Notes under the pieces: generated by a model
The model's database searches: none
Seen by the model: only the letters and a program-made list of their open reading frames with translations
What the model was told of the DNA's origin: nothing
Translations under genes and position numbers: made by a program
Shown here: piece after piece, positions 23,208 through 34,900 of the stretch
How the letters are laid out: each line of letters begins with the position of its first letter
How positions within the stretch are numbered: position 1 is the stretch's first letter
Source: Branchiostoma belcheri
Taxonomy: Eukaryota > Chordata > Leptocardii > Amphioxiformes > Branchiostomatidae
Direction: 5' to 3'
Assembly (NCBI RefSeq): GCF_001625305.1
Contig: NW_017803915.1
Span: forward strand, 84,136 to 148,135
DNA: 64,000 bases

Positions 23208-24450
23208 ATGGCTGAAAACAAAGTCAACATCCCGCACGTGATCGCTGCAGTGTCTGCATTTGTCGGGCTGGTTCTTCTAGTTGTTGGTTTGGCGACACCA
23301 GGCTGGACAACTGAGGGAGGGCTCCCGGAAGGTAAAGGGTCCTGTTTCTCTGGGGAACATTCATTACAAAAATTATATGTTAAAACTACAGATAAGATTT
23401 GATGTTTAAATTCTGTTTTTATGCAGTGAAACTTGAGCTGTGTTATTTCATCTGATTATTTTTGTAATATGTGACTTGAATATCAATTCTCTCTCTATAT
23501 ATATATATATAATGTTGTATTACTCAAATGAAATTACTGTAGTGTTATTCTCGTTATTTGCTACTCCTGTGCATTGCTGTACACGGTATATAGCGTTGAC
23601 ACTAGTCTAGTTAAATATTTCATGTTAAATTAGTAATTCTTTAGAACTTGCAATGTATTGTACATGTTAATAGTGCCGTGCAATAAAGTTTGAATGATTA
23701 ATTAATATGTAAATGATAGTGATTATTACATTGTATACATTATACTATCTTTTGTATCAGGAGGACCAGGTGCGATCCAGGCAACCCGTGGTTTTATTGT
23801 TTTCGGGACGCTAAATCTGGTGTTTGGAGTCATATTCTCTGTGACACAGACTATAAAGAAACCTGTTGTCAACCCGGCAAAATGTGCTGCTCTGATGATA
23901 GCCGGAGGTAAGTACATATGAGGATAAGGTTTCACTGTATTCGGATAAGAAGAATAAAAAAGCTGCATTCGAGACATGGTATAAAATAGCTGTCGAGTAC
24001 TTAAAATGTAAAAGATTTTAAGTTTACTTACAAACTAAATGTGTAAAAATATACAACGTAGTAAAAAAAGAAGATATCAAACCAGAGCCAAATATCTAAC
24101 GTATTTCATATACTTATAGCTAAGCTTTAAAGTCTATGTGCATGTTGGTAGAATTTTCTATCACATAGAATTAAATCTATATTAAACACTGCGGGCAAAT
24201 GATGGAGTAGGTTTTTATAAAGAAATTGTTTTTGCTTTCCAAAGGTATTCTGAGTGATATCGGCGCCGCCATCTTTACCGGCTACCAACTTATTACTTTT
24301 CCCGGCGTGCCTTTCGGCTACTCCTTCTACATGTACCTTACATGGGCCCAGACCATCTTCTCTATTGGCGGGGGTGTGATCATTCTGCTGGAGGAACGGA
24401 AAGTGACCGAGGAAGACGTTGCTAATGTACGTGCCCTCAACAAACCCTGA
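23208..24450 (+). CDS. Gene B: small four-helix membrane protein, claudin/PMP22-like
   Basis: The three exons are 23208-23331, 23761-23907 and 24245-24450. Both introns are phase 1 (AAG|GTAAAG ... TATCAG, and GAG|GTAAGT ... CAAAG). The product is 158 residues and ends with TGA at 24448. Predicted membrane helices lie at about residues 11-30, 52-70, 82-104 and 119-139, with a charged C-terminal tail of 18 residues. The GLATPGW sequence at the end of helix 1 recalls claudin and PMP22/EMP proteins. However, the first outer loop is only about 20 residues and lacks the W-GLW-C-C signature of true claudins. So it may be a distant superfamily member or another tetraspan family. The ATG context (ACACG ATG G) is good. 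Likely site is the plasma membrane; function is not known. Confidence 0.82.
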
Positions 24451-24477
24451 AAAGTCAAAGGACATTCTTACGTAGGC

Positions 24478-24930
24478 CAGTAGTAGTAGGAGGAGGAAAA
24501 AGAGCAGTAGTATAAGCAGTAGTTGGAGGGGGAGGAGCAGTAGAAGACGGAGGAGGAGGAGCAGCAGTAGTCGTAGTAAGAGGATGAGGATGGAGCAGCA
24601 TGATGAGGAGGAGACGCAGCTGCAGGAGTAGGAGCAGTGACAGCAGCAGCAGTAGTAATAATAGGAGGAGGAGGAGGAGCGGCAAGAGGAGGAGCAGCAG
24701 TAGTCGTAGTAAGAGGATGAGGAGGGAGCAGCATGAGGAGGAGGAGGAGGCGCAGCAGCAGGAGGAGGAGCAGTGACAGCAGCAGCAGTAGGAGAAGTAG
24801 TAGTAGTAGGAGGAGCGGCAAAAGGAGGAGCAGCAGTAGGGGGAGGAGTGGCAGTAGCATCAGAAGGAGTAGGAGCAGTGACAGTAGTAGTAGGAGGAGT
24901 GGCAGGAGGAGGAGCAGCAGCAGCATGCAT
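24478..24930. repeat. AGG/AGC/AGT trinucleotide array just after gene B
   Basis: About 150 units of the form AG(G/C/T), mostly AGG, AGC and AGT, start 28 bases after the gene B stop and so probably lie in its 3' UTR. The minus strand gives long Pro/Ala/Thr, Leu or Ser frames that are artefacts. Confidence 0.92.
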
Positions 24931-25026
24931 GTCTTAAAAACACCACTATTTTCATAATCCTGTGGGATAGGCCGAAGTTGTAGTAGTTGTTCGGTAAGCG
25001 AGGTGCTATACTCTAGGTGTTTTATT

Positions 25027-25049
25027 TGTGTGTGTGTGTGTGTGTGTTA
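25027..25049. repeat. (TG)n microsatellite
   Basis: About eleven TG units lie between gene B and the 113-bp tandem repeat. Confidence 0.9.
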
Positions 25050-25451
25050 TCAAGTTAACAATATGTAGTAAACGAAATATATGGTTACGAAATATGACTT
25101 TGTCCATCTGTTTAAACTGCCGTGCTGTTGACCTTGAGTTACGTAACCTGTGTTTACACAAACTCTCAGCCGGGGGTTAAGGGGGCGGCAACCGTTGTGG
25201 CGGGCGTCCGCAACCAGCGCGATTTATTTAGGCTATATCGTACGTATTTGACGGAGGATTCAGCCATTTACGATACGTTGTTACCACTTGCTAAGTGCTT
25301 ACAAACTGTTGATTTGATTTATTAGGCTCTTTAAGACATATGTATATATCCAGGACTGCCCAACTAGCCGGCTATTATAAAGGGGTAGCCCTCACAACAA
25401 GAACATAAACAATTCGGAACAGGTAACAGTTAACAGTGTCGGTTACACTTC

Positions 25452-25905
25452 AGATAAACATACTATTACATAACGGATGTTGCGGTCTAACGTTAACAAG
25501 CTATGAGATCCGGCCTAGTCGTCGTGCGTTTACTAAATTACATTGTGTACTATATTTACATGTCAGGTTAACATACTATTACATAACAGATGTTGCGGTC
25601 TAAAGTTAACAAGCTATGAGATCCGGCCTAGTCGTCGTGCGTTTACTAAATTACATTGTGTACTATATTTACATACCAGGTTAACATACTATTACATAAC
25701 AGATGTTGCGGTCTAACGTTAACAAGCTATGAGATCCGGCCTAGTCGTCGTGCGTTTACTATAATTACATTGTATACTATATTTACATGTCAGGTTAACA
25801 TACTATTACATAACAGATGTTGCGGTCTAACGTTAACAGGCTATAAAATCTGGCCTAGACGTCATGTGTTTACTGTAATTACGTCTTACACTGTATTTAC
25901 ATTGT
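25452..25905. repeat. Four tandem copies of a ~113-bp unit
   Basis: The units start at 25452, 25565, 25678 and 25792. Each contains TTAACATACTATTACATAAC, TGTTGCGGTCTAACGTTAAC and TCCGGCCTAGTCGTC. The first three are nearly identical and the fourth is more diverged, with CGTC to CATG-type changes. Confidence 0.9.
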
Positions 25906-27547
25906 TAATAATTCTATTAAACTCGTACAGTTTTACTAAGTAGCTGTCGTCGAATATTTATCAAGTACATACACAATAGAGTTCTTAATCTGTAGGATAT
26001 AAAACTTTACGGAGAAATGTCGCCTATGGACAGGTGTCGTTGTTGATTTTTGTTGTTAATTTTAATTATTGGATTACAATTGATAAACAAAGTTATTCGT
26101 CAAATCTTGAGTACTAATAACATGTGTAAATACATACCATAATCTTGCTTTCTTGACGTGTCAGGTTTACAGAGGACGCTCGTAAATTTGAATGGCCGTG
26201 TTCTTTCTCCAAAGATGTGATGGCCATTAGTGCTCAAAGGTGGTTTGGTTTCTGAATATATGAGTTGAAATACAAATCCTGTTCGTTTGGCGTAAATTTA
26301 CATGCGCCTTGATAATGTTGATATTTACTTTGTTGGGTAGGACAATTGTTTATATAAATTTTTACACCAAGCTTTTAATAAAAAGGGTGTTAAAAAGAGA
26401 ATCAACCCGACATACAGCTTTTAGTATATTCTCGTATACTTTGCAGATTGCAATTTGAACGGAAAACTTATCAATCGTTTCATCCTTTCTTAAACGACAC
26501 TTTAAAGTTTCATGTGTCAATTTTTTTTGTATTTGGTCCTTGACTATGTATTCATATCTCTCTTCAAAGTATGAACCAAAATGCACGCTAGCTATGGATT
26601 GGTCTTTCAAATTTAGTTGCTTTAAATTGCCAAGCCCCTACGCTTAATCGTACTGAATGTTATTTAATTGTCTTTTTCTTTATGTTAAATTACATTAAAC
26701 CAAAAAATAAACATAACAGACGTTTCCTTGAACAAACCACTTCTAACACAGTAACGCATTTTGAATTATTTGAATGTAGCTGTTACTGTCCGATAGGATG
26801 CTTTAATTTATAAGTTATGGAAAATTCAACATATTTTACATATATTCTTTAAAAAAAGAATATGGGACTTAAATTTACCTATTAGTAAATTTTAATAATC
26901 TTTCCGCTAAGATGTCCAAAAGCAAACTAAAAATCTAAAACTGAAGACGATAATTCACCATGTCATATGTTCAATATCTTAGAATACAAAAAGACTACCT
27001 TGGGAAGCACATTGCATGTATTTATGAAAACGTTTATTACAGATAAAGAGTAGTTTACATTGTATATTATTTATCATTAGTAACAACATGCAATATTCTT
27101 GAGGAGAGAGGAAAGAAATTAGACAAAAAATTAAGAATGAAAAAAGGGTAATCTGGCAGGACACTGAACGATTTAACACCGTAACAGGTTGTTTTTTTTA
27201 CAAGTTATAACATTGGTTTTTCACCATACCTCCGTTTATTCTTTATCAACTGTAAGTGTTCTGATATATGATAGTTGTTTGAACAATAAGTAGAAAGGAT
27301 AAATAATGCACATAAAGCCTAGTTCTAAATGTTGTCATATGGATTACAATATGCTATATGATCAGTACATCTCTATTCTATTCAAAGCGTGAATATAACT
27401 TTCATTGATATTCAAAGCGTGAATATAACTTTCATTGATAATATACATGTTAGACAAGCAGTAAATTATACTAATTTATTAGTTTTCAAAAACTTTTTCG
27501 TTTGAAAAAGTTTGTCACATAAAGTCAAGAAGATAATGACGCCATAA

Positions 27548-27735
27548 TCATAAGAGATCTGGTAAACTGCACAGGATTGACTCCAAACGTGACGATTGGT
27601 AGACTGGTCTGTCAAAGACAATTAAATTATCTTCTTTCTCCGTGATTGACATCAGGTCCTGTTGCTGCTGCCCCTTTGTAAGCTCGTACTGCTTTAGGTG
27701 AAATAACAGGAATCGGTTAAAATTGTACCGCAGCG
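27548..27735 (-). CDS. Candidate alternative last exon of gene C
   Basis: On the minus strand, TTTTCAG at 27736-27742 is followed by 188 nt that are open in phase 1 and end in TGA at 27548. This gives about 62 residues rich in Gln, Leu and Phe, with a QQQQ run. The phase matches the phase-1 donors of every PAN exon, so it could serve as an alternative tail to 28710-28927. An AG six bases upstream would give phase 0. No family is recognised, and the evidence is frame and splice signal only. Confidence 0.3.
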
Positions 27736-27984
27736 CTGAAAACTGGAAAGTGTAAAATAGTTTACGTATGCTAAAATTGATATAAAATGACGTCATGCAC
27801 AATAAAGCTGTCGGCAATCTTGGATCGGAAATCTTGAATTTTGAAAATTGCATTGTTTTCAAGATACAGCCTCAAAACACAATGCAAATGGACTAAATAT
27901 GTTCTTATTAATGTTTTATTAAAAAAATACGGAGTTCAGACAAAAAATTTGATGAAAAAAATGTTTACACAAGAGCTCATTATA

Positions 27985-28290
27985 TGGTCCGCCATCTTTG
28001 ATTTAGTCCGATGACATCATTAAATTAGCATAAATTATAAAAAATTAACATAAATGTACTGAATTATACATAAATGACAAAATTTCTGTTTTTTTTAAAC
28101 TCCCTGTCAGAAACCCGTTGCCATGGCATCACGAAAAATCAGTAACTCATCTAGTTAATATAAAATTGCTAGATATATTTAGAATAAGTCACCAAATTTG
28201 ACGGAAATAGAGCAAGCCGTTCAGGCGCTATCCGAAATAAAAGTGAGCGCGGGCCTTAACCCCCCGTCTGAAAAAGGGGTTAAACAGTGT
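27985..28290. repeat. Interspersed repeat, copy 2 (family also at 5930-6347)
   Basis: The block shares GCCATCTTTGATTT, ACATCATTAAATTAGCATAA and an end with AGCAAGCCGTTCAGGCG, a C run and GGGGTTAAAC with the copy in gene A. The order and ends agree, but the sequence has diverged. Confidence 0.45.
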
Positions 28291-28398
28291 CTACAGCCAG
28301 ACTTGCCAAAAAAATCCAATACAGGATAGTCTATATATTACAAAATAAAAATGACTTCACTCTCTTACATTGTACTGCTCCTATCAGAATAAAACTGT

Positions 28399-28404
28399 TT
28401 TATT
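28399..28404 (-). terminator. Possible poly(A) signal of gene C
   Basis: AATAAA on the minus strand lies about 310 bases past the gene C stop codon at 28710. Chance occurrence is likely enough in this AT-rich DNA that it is only a candidate. Confidence 0.3.
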
Positions 28405-28709
28405 TTCTTGACCAAGATTAAGTACGAAGTTCCAAGCTTAATTTTTCTCTTTCATTTTTTGTTTTTGTTTTTTTTTTGCTTTAGTTTTTAACGGTTTCTA
28501 CCAGCACAAATAATTCTTAACAATGCGGATTCAATATTGATTTTTAAAATAGTGATTCTGCGTGAAAGAAATAATTAAATTTAAAAGTGAAAAAACAAGG
28601 CACTATTGAAATCTGTGTGAATTAGATACGGGAACCAGATAATTTTAATTTGGACTTTACTTACGGGAAATCGAAGTGATTTTTCTCCAACAACGACGAT
28701 GCTGCCCGA

Positions 28710-28927
28710 CTAAGAGTCATCGGGTTGGTCGGGAACATGTCGTCTTTTCCTGAATATGGGTAACCCGAATATCTTCCTGACCAATCCTGAAGCTTCAGGG
28801 TCAGCCTTAGACTCTGTCAGGTCATCCGTCTGTAGACTGCGGAGTCCGGCAGCAGTCCTACCCGGCGGGGAAATCGGTTCTGCGGGCTGAACCTTAAAAG
28901 ACCCGCCACTGGAGTCAGCATCAACTG
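28710..28927 (-). CDS. Gene C terminal exon: charged tail
   Basis: The acceptor TTTTTCAG leads into a phase-1 frame that reads Ala-Val-Asp-Ala-Asp and continues for about 72 residues to TAG at 28710. The tail is Ser/Pro/Asp-rich, then basic (FRKRRH), ending in DQPDDS. No membrane helix or known domain is visible. A strong GTAAGT lies at 28659-28664, 45 bases after the stop, so the exon may be spliced on within the 3' UTR. This would fit the candidate exon at 27548-27735. Confidence 0.6.
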
Positions 28928-31900
28928 CTGAAAAACATAGAACAGCGTTCAAAAATAGAATCTGCTTCTTTACATAGTATAAACCGTATTTTCTGTGACT
29001 TGTCTTTCTTTTCCGGATAATGAGTACATTAAGAATATAACTTTCATCACATTCATCTTCTTTTCAAGGACCCATACGATTTCACAAACCTCATAACTAC
29101 TTATTTTGTTGAAATAAAGTTATTAGCTTTTCAATATTTAGATTGATATCATGACAAGAAGGTAATGGTGTTTCTTCCTAGTATTTAAACTTAAGATTCA
29201 GTCCTATTTCTGGTTTAATTGGTTATCTAAATTGCGACAGAAAAACTTGTGACGCTATCTTTTTAAATCATTTTATGTACCAAAAAACAACTGTAATGAT
29301 GCTTTTTAATATTTTGAAAAGAGCGGTATTGGGCAATATTTTCCCTTCTCTAACCATAACGATTAGCTTAATTCTAACAAAAACGAATTAGCGTCCTAAT
29401 CACAGTTGCAGATAATGTGGGGGGGTTGTCAAAATGCATTCTGTCTGATATAATTCACGTGCATTTAACAAAATAGGTCTAGGCACTGCAAACACCCGCT
29501 GATATAAAAGGCGCTTATCTGTCATTGTAAACTAGCTCACTGTCATTTACTTGTTACTCACCAACAATCTTGTCATACAAAACGTTCTTTGGGTTTGTCT
29601 TCACAGTTTCCTCACAAGACTTGGATTTTGGGTAGCATTCGTGGTTATCAAAGAACTGGAAGGCGACACATTGTGGATGTATTGTGCACTCCCGAGCACA
29701 CTGTTCTAACGTGGTGGAGCGGGCGTAAATAATCCAGATGTCATTTCCAGGGCAGCCCCCGCGCCGGGCGGTATAACCATTCACCATAGGGGGTGTGTCT
29801 TGGGTGGTCATGTGGAAAAAGCAGTTACGACATTTCTTGGTTACTACCATCTGTTTAATTTTTTACAGCATCGAGTCTTTTCTTAATACATGCAGGTTCT
29901 AATACAGTTGTAAGTAAAAACATGTTCTAGCCCATACAATCCTTTTTCATAAAAAACATTATCTTCCCTGTGTTAGCATACTTTCACTAAAATATGTATT
30001 GTTTTATAAAACAATTTTGGTGTTTCATAGTATACGAAGTTTTAAGTAATGAATTATATATTACTTTAATATAAACATGTAATACAAGACTATACTAGAT
30101 TTATATTGTGACAATAAGCCAGTGGTAGTTTTTTTTTAGCCAAACTGGAATATGGCCGTAACAGGAGAACACAATTTACACAGCTTACAGTTTATGTTTT
30201 TAAAAAATTTGTGTAGAAGAAAATGAAGAACCGTGACGCTGATTTTGAATATTTTGGAGAGGAGTATTGTTTGGATATTTCCTTTTTTTCCACCAAGAAT
30301 AGCATAGCTGTTTTCTAACAAAAATAAGCGTCGACAGAGTTTTAGAATATTTAAAGAATGCAGTTGGTTAGATAATAAAGTTCCTTAGATATAATCTGTA
30401 TGCTTTCAAAAAAAAATGTCTAGACAAAAACTACTTACATGTTAGGCGCGTATCTGGCATTGTAAACTAGCTCAATGTTACTCACCAACAATCTTGTCAT
30501 ACAAAACGTTCTTTGGGTTTGTCTTCACAGTTTCCTCACAAGACTTGGACTTTGGGTAGCATTCGTGGTTATCAAAGAACTGGAAGGCGACACATCGTGG
30601 ATGTATTGTGCACTCCCGAGCACACTGTTCTAACGTGGTGGAGCGGGCGTAAATAATCCAGATGTCATTTCCAGGGCAGCCCCCGCGCCGGGCGGTATAA
30701 CCGTCCACCATAGGAGGTGTATCTTGAGTGGTCATGTAAAAAAATAAGTTACGACATTTCTTGGTTACTACCACCTGTTTAATTTTTTTCAGCATCAAGT
30801 CTTTTCTTAATACATGCAGGTTCTAATACAGTTGTTAGTGAAAACATGTTCTCGCCCATATAATCCTTTTTTCATAAAAAATTATCTTCTCTGTGTTAGC
30901 ATACTATCACTAAACTATGTATTGTTTTATATAACAGTTTTGGTGTTTCATAGAATACGAAGTTTTAAGTAATGAATTATATATTAGTTAATACAATATG
31001 TAATACAAGACTATACTAGATTTATATTGTGACAATAAGCCAGTGGTAGTTTTTTTTTTTTAGCCAAACTAGAATATGGTCGTAACAGGAGAACACAATT
31101 TACACAGCTTACAGTTTATGTTTTTAAATAATATGTGTAAAAGAAAATGAAGAAATCCATAATGATTTTGATGTTTTATTGTATACGAAGTTTTAAGTAA
31201 TGAATTATATAAATTTCTGAACGTGTAATACAAGAGTATACTAGATTTAAAATGTGACCATAAGGCAATGGCAGTTGTTTTTTTAGCCAAACTAGAAATT
31301 TGGTCCTAACAGGAGAAAACAATTTACACAGCTTACAGTTTATGTTTTTAAATAATATGTGTAAAAGAAAATGAAGAACCTTGACGCTGATTTTGGAAAT
31401 TTGGAGAGTGGGATTGTTTGAATATTTCCTTTTTTCCACCAAGAATAGCTGTTTTCTAACAAAAATAAGCGTCGACAGAGTTTTAGAATATTTAAAGAAT
31501 GCAGTAGGTTAGATAATAAAGTTCCTTAGATATAATCTTTATGCTATCTATATGTTAGGCGCGTATCTGGCATTGTAAACTAGCTCAATGTTACTCACCA
31601 ACAATCCTGTCATACAAAACGTTCTTTGAGTTTGTCTTCACAGTTTCCTCACAAGACTTGGATTTTGGGTAGCATTCGTGGTTATCAAAGAACTGGAAGG
31701 CGACACATCGTGGATGTATTGTGCACTCCCGAGCACACTGTTCTAACGTGGTGGAGCGGGCGTAAATAACCCAGATGTCATTTCCAGGACAACCTCCGCG
31801 CCGGGCGGTATAACCGTCCACCATAGGGGGTGTGTCTTGGGTGGTCATGTGGAAAAAAATAGGTACGACATTTCTTGGTTACTAAAACCGGTTTATTATT

Positions 31901-34900
31901 TTTTTAGTATCAAGTTCTCACCCATACAATCCGTTTTAATAACTAGAAAGGCCGATATTTGTTTTAGAGCAAATTCAACATGACTTCACCACATTTTACC
32001 ACATGGGAGGGAAAGAAGGAGAAATACAAGGGAAAACAATTCTTTACATTGATACTGCTATAGTATAAAGTGACAACAGTTGGATAGCTATCCCCTACAT
32101 TATTGGTTAACTATTAGTATTTTTAATTGCATAATGCAAACTGTTGTTTCTAAAGATAAAAAGAAGCCTTTATGCCTCGCATTCCAATGCTGGAACAGGA
32201 AAGCCTGACATACCTTTCAAGACACTTGAATGCAGATAATACTGTCAATATGGAATGGCTTTGTACAGGGGTTAATTGAGTTAACCCAATCAAATCCGAA
32301 CAGCCAATCAGCAAGAAGAATATAGGAAAGCTGCATGCCTATTGGTTGCTTGCTTTTCCTGCCATAATGATGACTCGTGCCCAAATATGGTAACACACTG
32401 CTATCATAATAGTAAATTTTCTATAACACAGCAAAAAAGCTCAAGTAAAACCATTCTAAAAGCCTGTATCACAAAATGAAAAAAAAAAATACCTGGGGGT
32501 ATTTGCCCACTCTACCTTTATGCCAAATTTCATGTTATTGGCCCCAAAATGAAGGAGTTGAATCAATTTAAACTAGAAAGGTAACATTTGCAAGCAAATG
32601 CAATATGTTTACCTCAGGATGGTCTTGCCTACGATTTAACGTTATACCGTTATTGGGAAAGGATGGGTAGAAGGATATTTTGCTTATATTACTGACTTTT
32701 ATGTACTGTTATTATAGAGTAACATTAACGTTATAACTGGGGAATTTGAATGTTTTTGCCGTTGTAAGGCCAAGTTTAAAATCTACCGGTCTGCCACTCA
32801 AACATCATTACCATAGACTAGTCTTGTAGTGGCATGTATAGGAGATACTAGTATATATTATACAATCAGCACACACCCTTACCATGTTTGCAATTAGGCC
32901 ACAGCATGTAACTTTAATCAATGACATCCTCTGCAGACTGCAAGTAAACTTCAAGTCTTTTTGACAGCTTTAATTACAAACGACTTTGTTGAGCTCGTCT
33001 CACAACCTTATTACATTTTTGTAAATAGGAAACAGGACGTATGCTGAAATAATAATGATAATAAGTTTATTATTATTACAAATACATGACAGAAGGCTCA
33101 TTGTAAGTACGTATATCATATACATATAATGAAATGACATACAATGATATGAAGAACCAATTCCTATAGTACACTTTAGTCTTTATACTACAGTACATAA
33201 GATATATATCAAGCCAGTTTTGTTGGGTTCTTTTGATTGCCGAGCCAGTCAATTATACCCACTTCTATAATAAGTGTTCTTTGAACATTAATATGAAAAT
33301 CATTGCAATGATGATGAAAATCTACAGTTGTGTAAAATATTGGAACTACACACTACTATAAAACCATACATACATACTTAAAAAGCTATACATGACTTAC
33401 ATATATTATGCAACTTAACATACATAATGAATATTTACTGGCCAAATTGGAGATATAATGTGTTTCGAAATGGTAGCGATGTGCATGTATGTGCTGTATC
33501 CTTCTGTGGATGGCTGGGTTCAGCTCTGTTAGGTTCCTCCCCAGTTTCTCACGGACCAAGTTCTGCTTCCTTTCCTAGTAGAGGATACAAAAAGGAGAGT
33601 AAGCAAAGTGAGCAGAAACTGATAATATATGTCTAAGTCATTGGACCACAAAAGGAAAGCATAATACATATGTATACAAATGTATAAATATATCAGTCGG
33701 GTCCAAGAGGTATATAATATATGTCAAAGGGGGTATATGATATATATCAAAATTTTACAGCAGACCAATTTGTTAATACAGAGAACACTGTTGTCTGTAT
33801 GCAATGAAAGAATAACAACGCAAGCATAAGACTCAAGTTACAAATTAAGTGAAACCAGACGTTCACATATTTCTTCATATATATTGAAGCCCCAACACTA
33901 TTTCTTCTGTCAAATTCCTATAGGAAATTATCCTTATTATGAGAGCTAACTTCACGGGATATGCATCATCGGGATGCGGAATTTTTCGGGATAGGCGTCC
34001 CGATAAATCCCGCGAGATATCCGCGTGTCTTGCGTACCGCGGAGCGAAAAAAACAAAACTTGATGCGAGATCTCAAAGTCTACCGCGGGTCCTATCACCG
34101 ATGGCGGCGTGCCAAATGTTTTACGTCCTGTCGGGCGATCTGGGCAGGGCCAATGGAGCACCCTGACGTCAGTCAACATTGCCATAATTGTGTATATTGT
34201 GTACAACGCGTTCCTCACCCGGTCATAGTTGAACTGCTAAATTTTTAAAAAGCTCTTGTGCAGCGAAAACTCACAAAACTGTAAGAAAATAGCAGGAATG
34301 AATTTGTAATAACCTCTTCGTCTCCAGTGAATTTTTCGGCAAGTTTTATATATAAACAATCTGTCAAGTTTATAAACCATCTAATAAAACGGGGCGTACC
34401 GGCTGGAGTTGTGTTTCATTGTGACATATTGTACTAAATTGGCTTGTTGAAGTCTTCTCGTGTTCTCGTGAGCGTCAAGTAGTCTCTGTATTACGAAAAT
34501 TAGGAAAGTTTGCCCATCAAAATCGGGGCATGCGTCTCAGTCCCCTCCCCAAACACGTATGAATAAACCCTTGCATCAACAATCAACAACGATCCGGCCA
34601 CGTTCATTCACGTACGTATTACCCTGAAAGCAAGTTCTTCAATGCGGCTGGCAAAAATTCTTCCGGTGGAAAAAGCATTCTAGTTCTCGATGTCACTTGT
34701 GAAAAACGTTTTGGAATGAAATCGGGATGAGAAAAATAGAATGCCGCGTGCAGGGCTGAGGCGGAAAATCGCTACAATACGTCAGGCGGCAGAAGTCTCT
34801 GGGGCGGAGAATCGAGCCTTTGAGTTTGAAATCTTACCTCCCAGCCAGTGGGCGGGTCCCCGTCTGTGTGCTGTGATTGGCGCCGCGCGGTCTGCTAGCT

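Larger units (their letters stand above)
25906..28398. other. Intergenic region between convergent genes B and C
   Basis: AT-rich sequence lies 3' to both genes. It includes a 30-bp direct duplication at 27379-27440 (TTCAAAGCGTGAATATAACT twice), a candidate extra terminal exon at 27548-27735 and a dispersed repeat at 27985-28290. Nothing else is recognised. Confidence 0.45.

Noticed and set aside
24127..24930. 267-residue minus-strand Pro/Ala/Ser-rich ORF
   Set aside because: It reads through the AG(G/C/T) array and the antisense of gene B exon 3. No domain or splice support.
30478..30798. Met-initiated N-terminal extensions before each PAN domain (KKCR..MTTQ)
   Set aside because: The extensions are intron sequence shared by the duplicated units. 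The CAAG acceptor removes them and phase-1 joining to the previous exon is consistent.
33427..33636. Short ORFs on both strands near 33.5 kb as a further gene C exon
   Set aside because: The minus frame after CTACTAG has no recognisable domain and no convincing donor. It could not be connected in phase with confidence.
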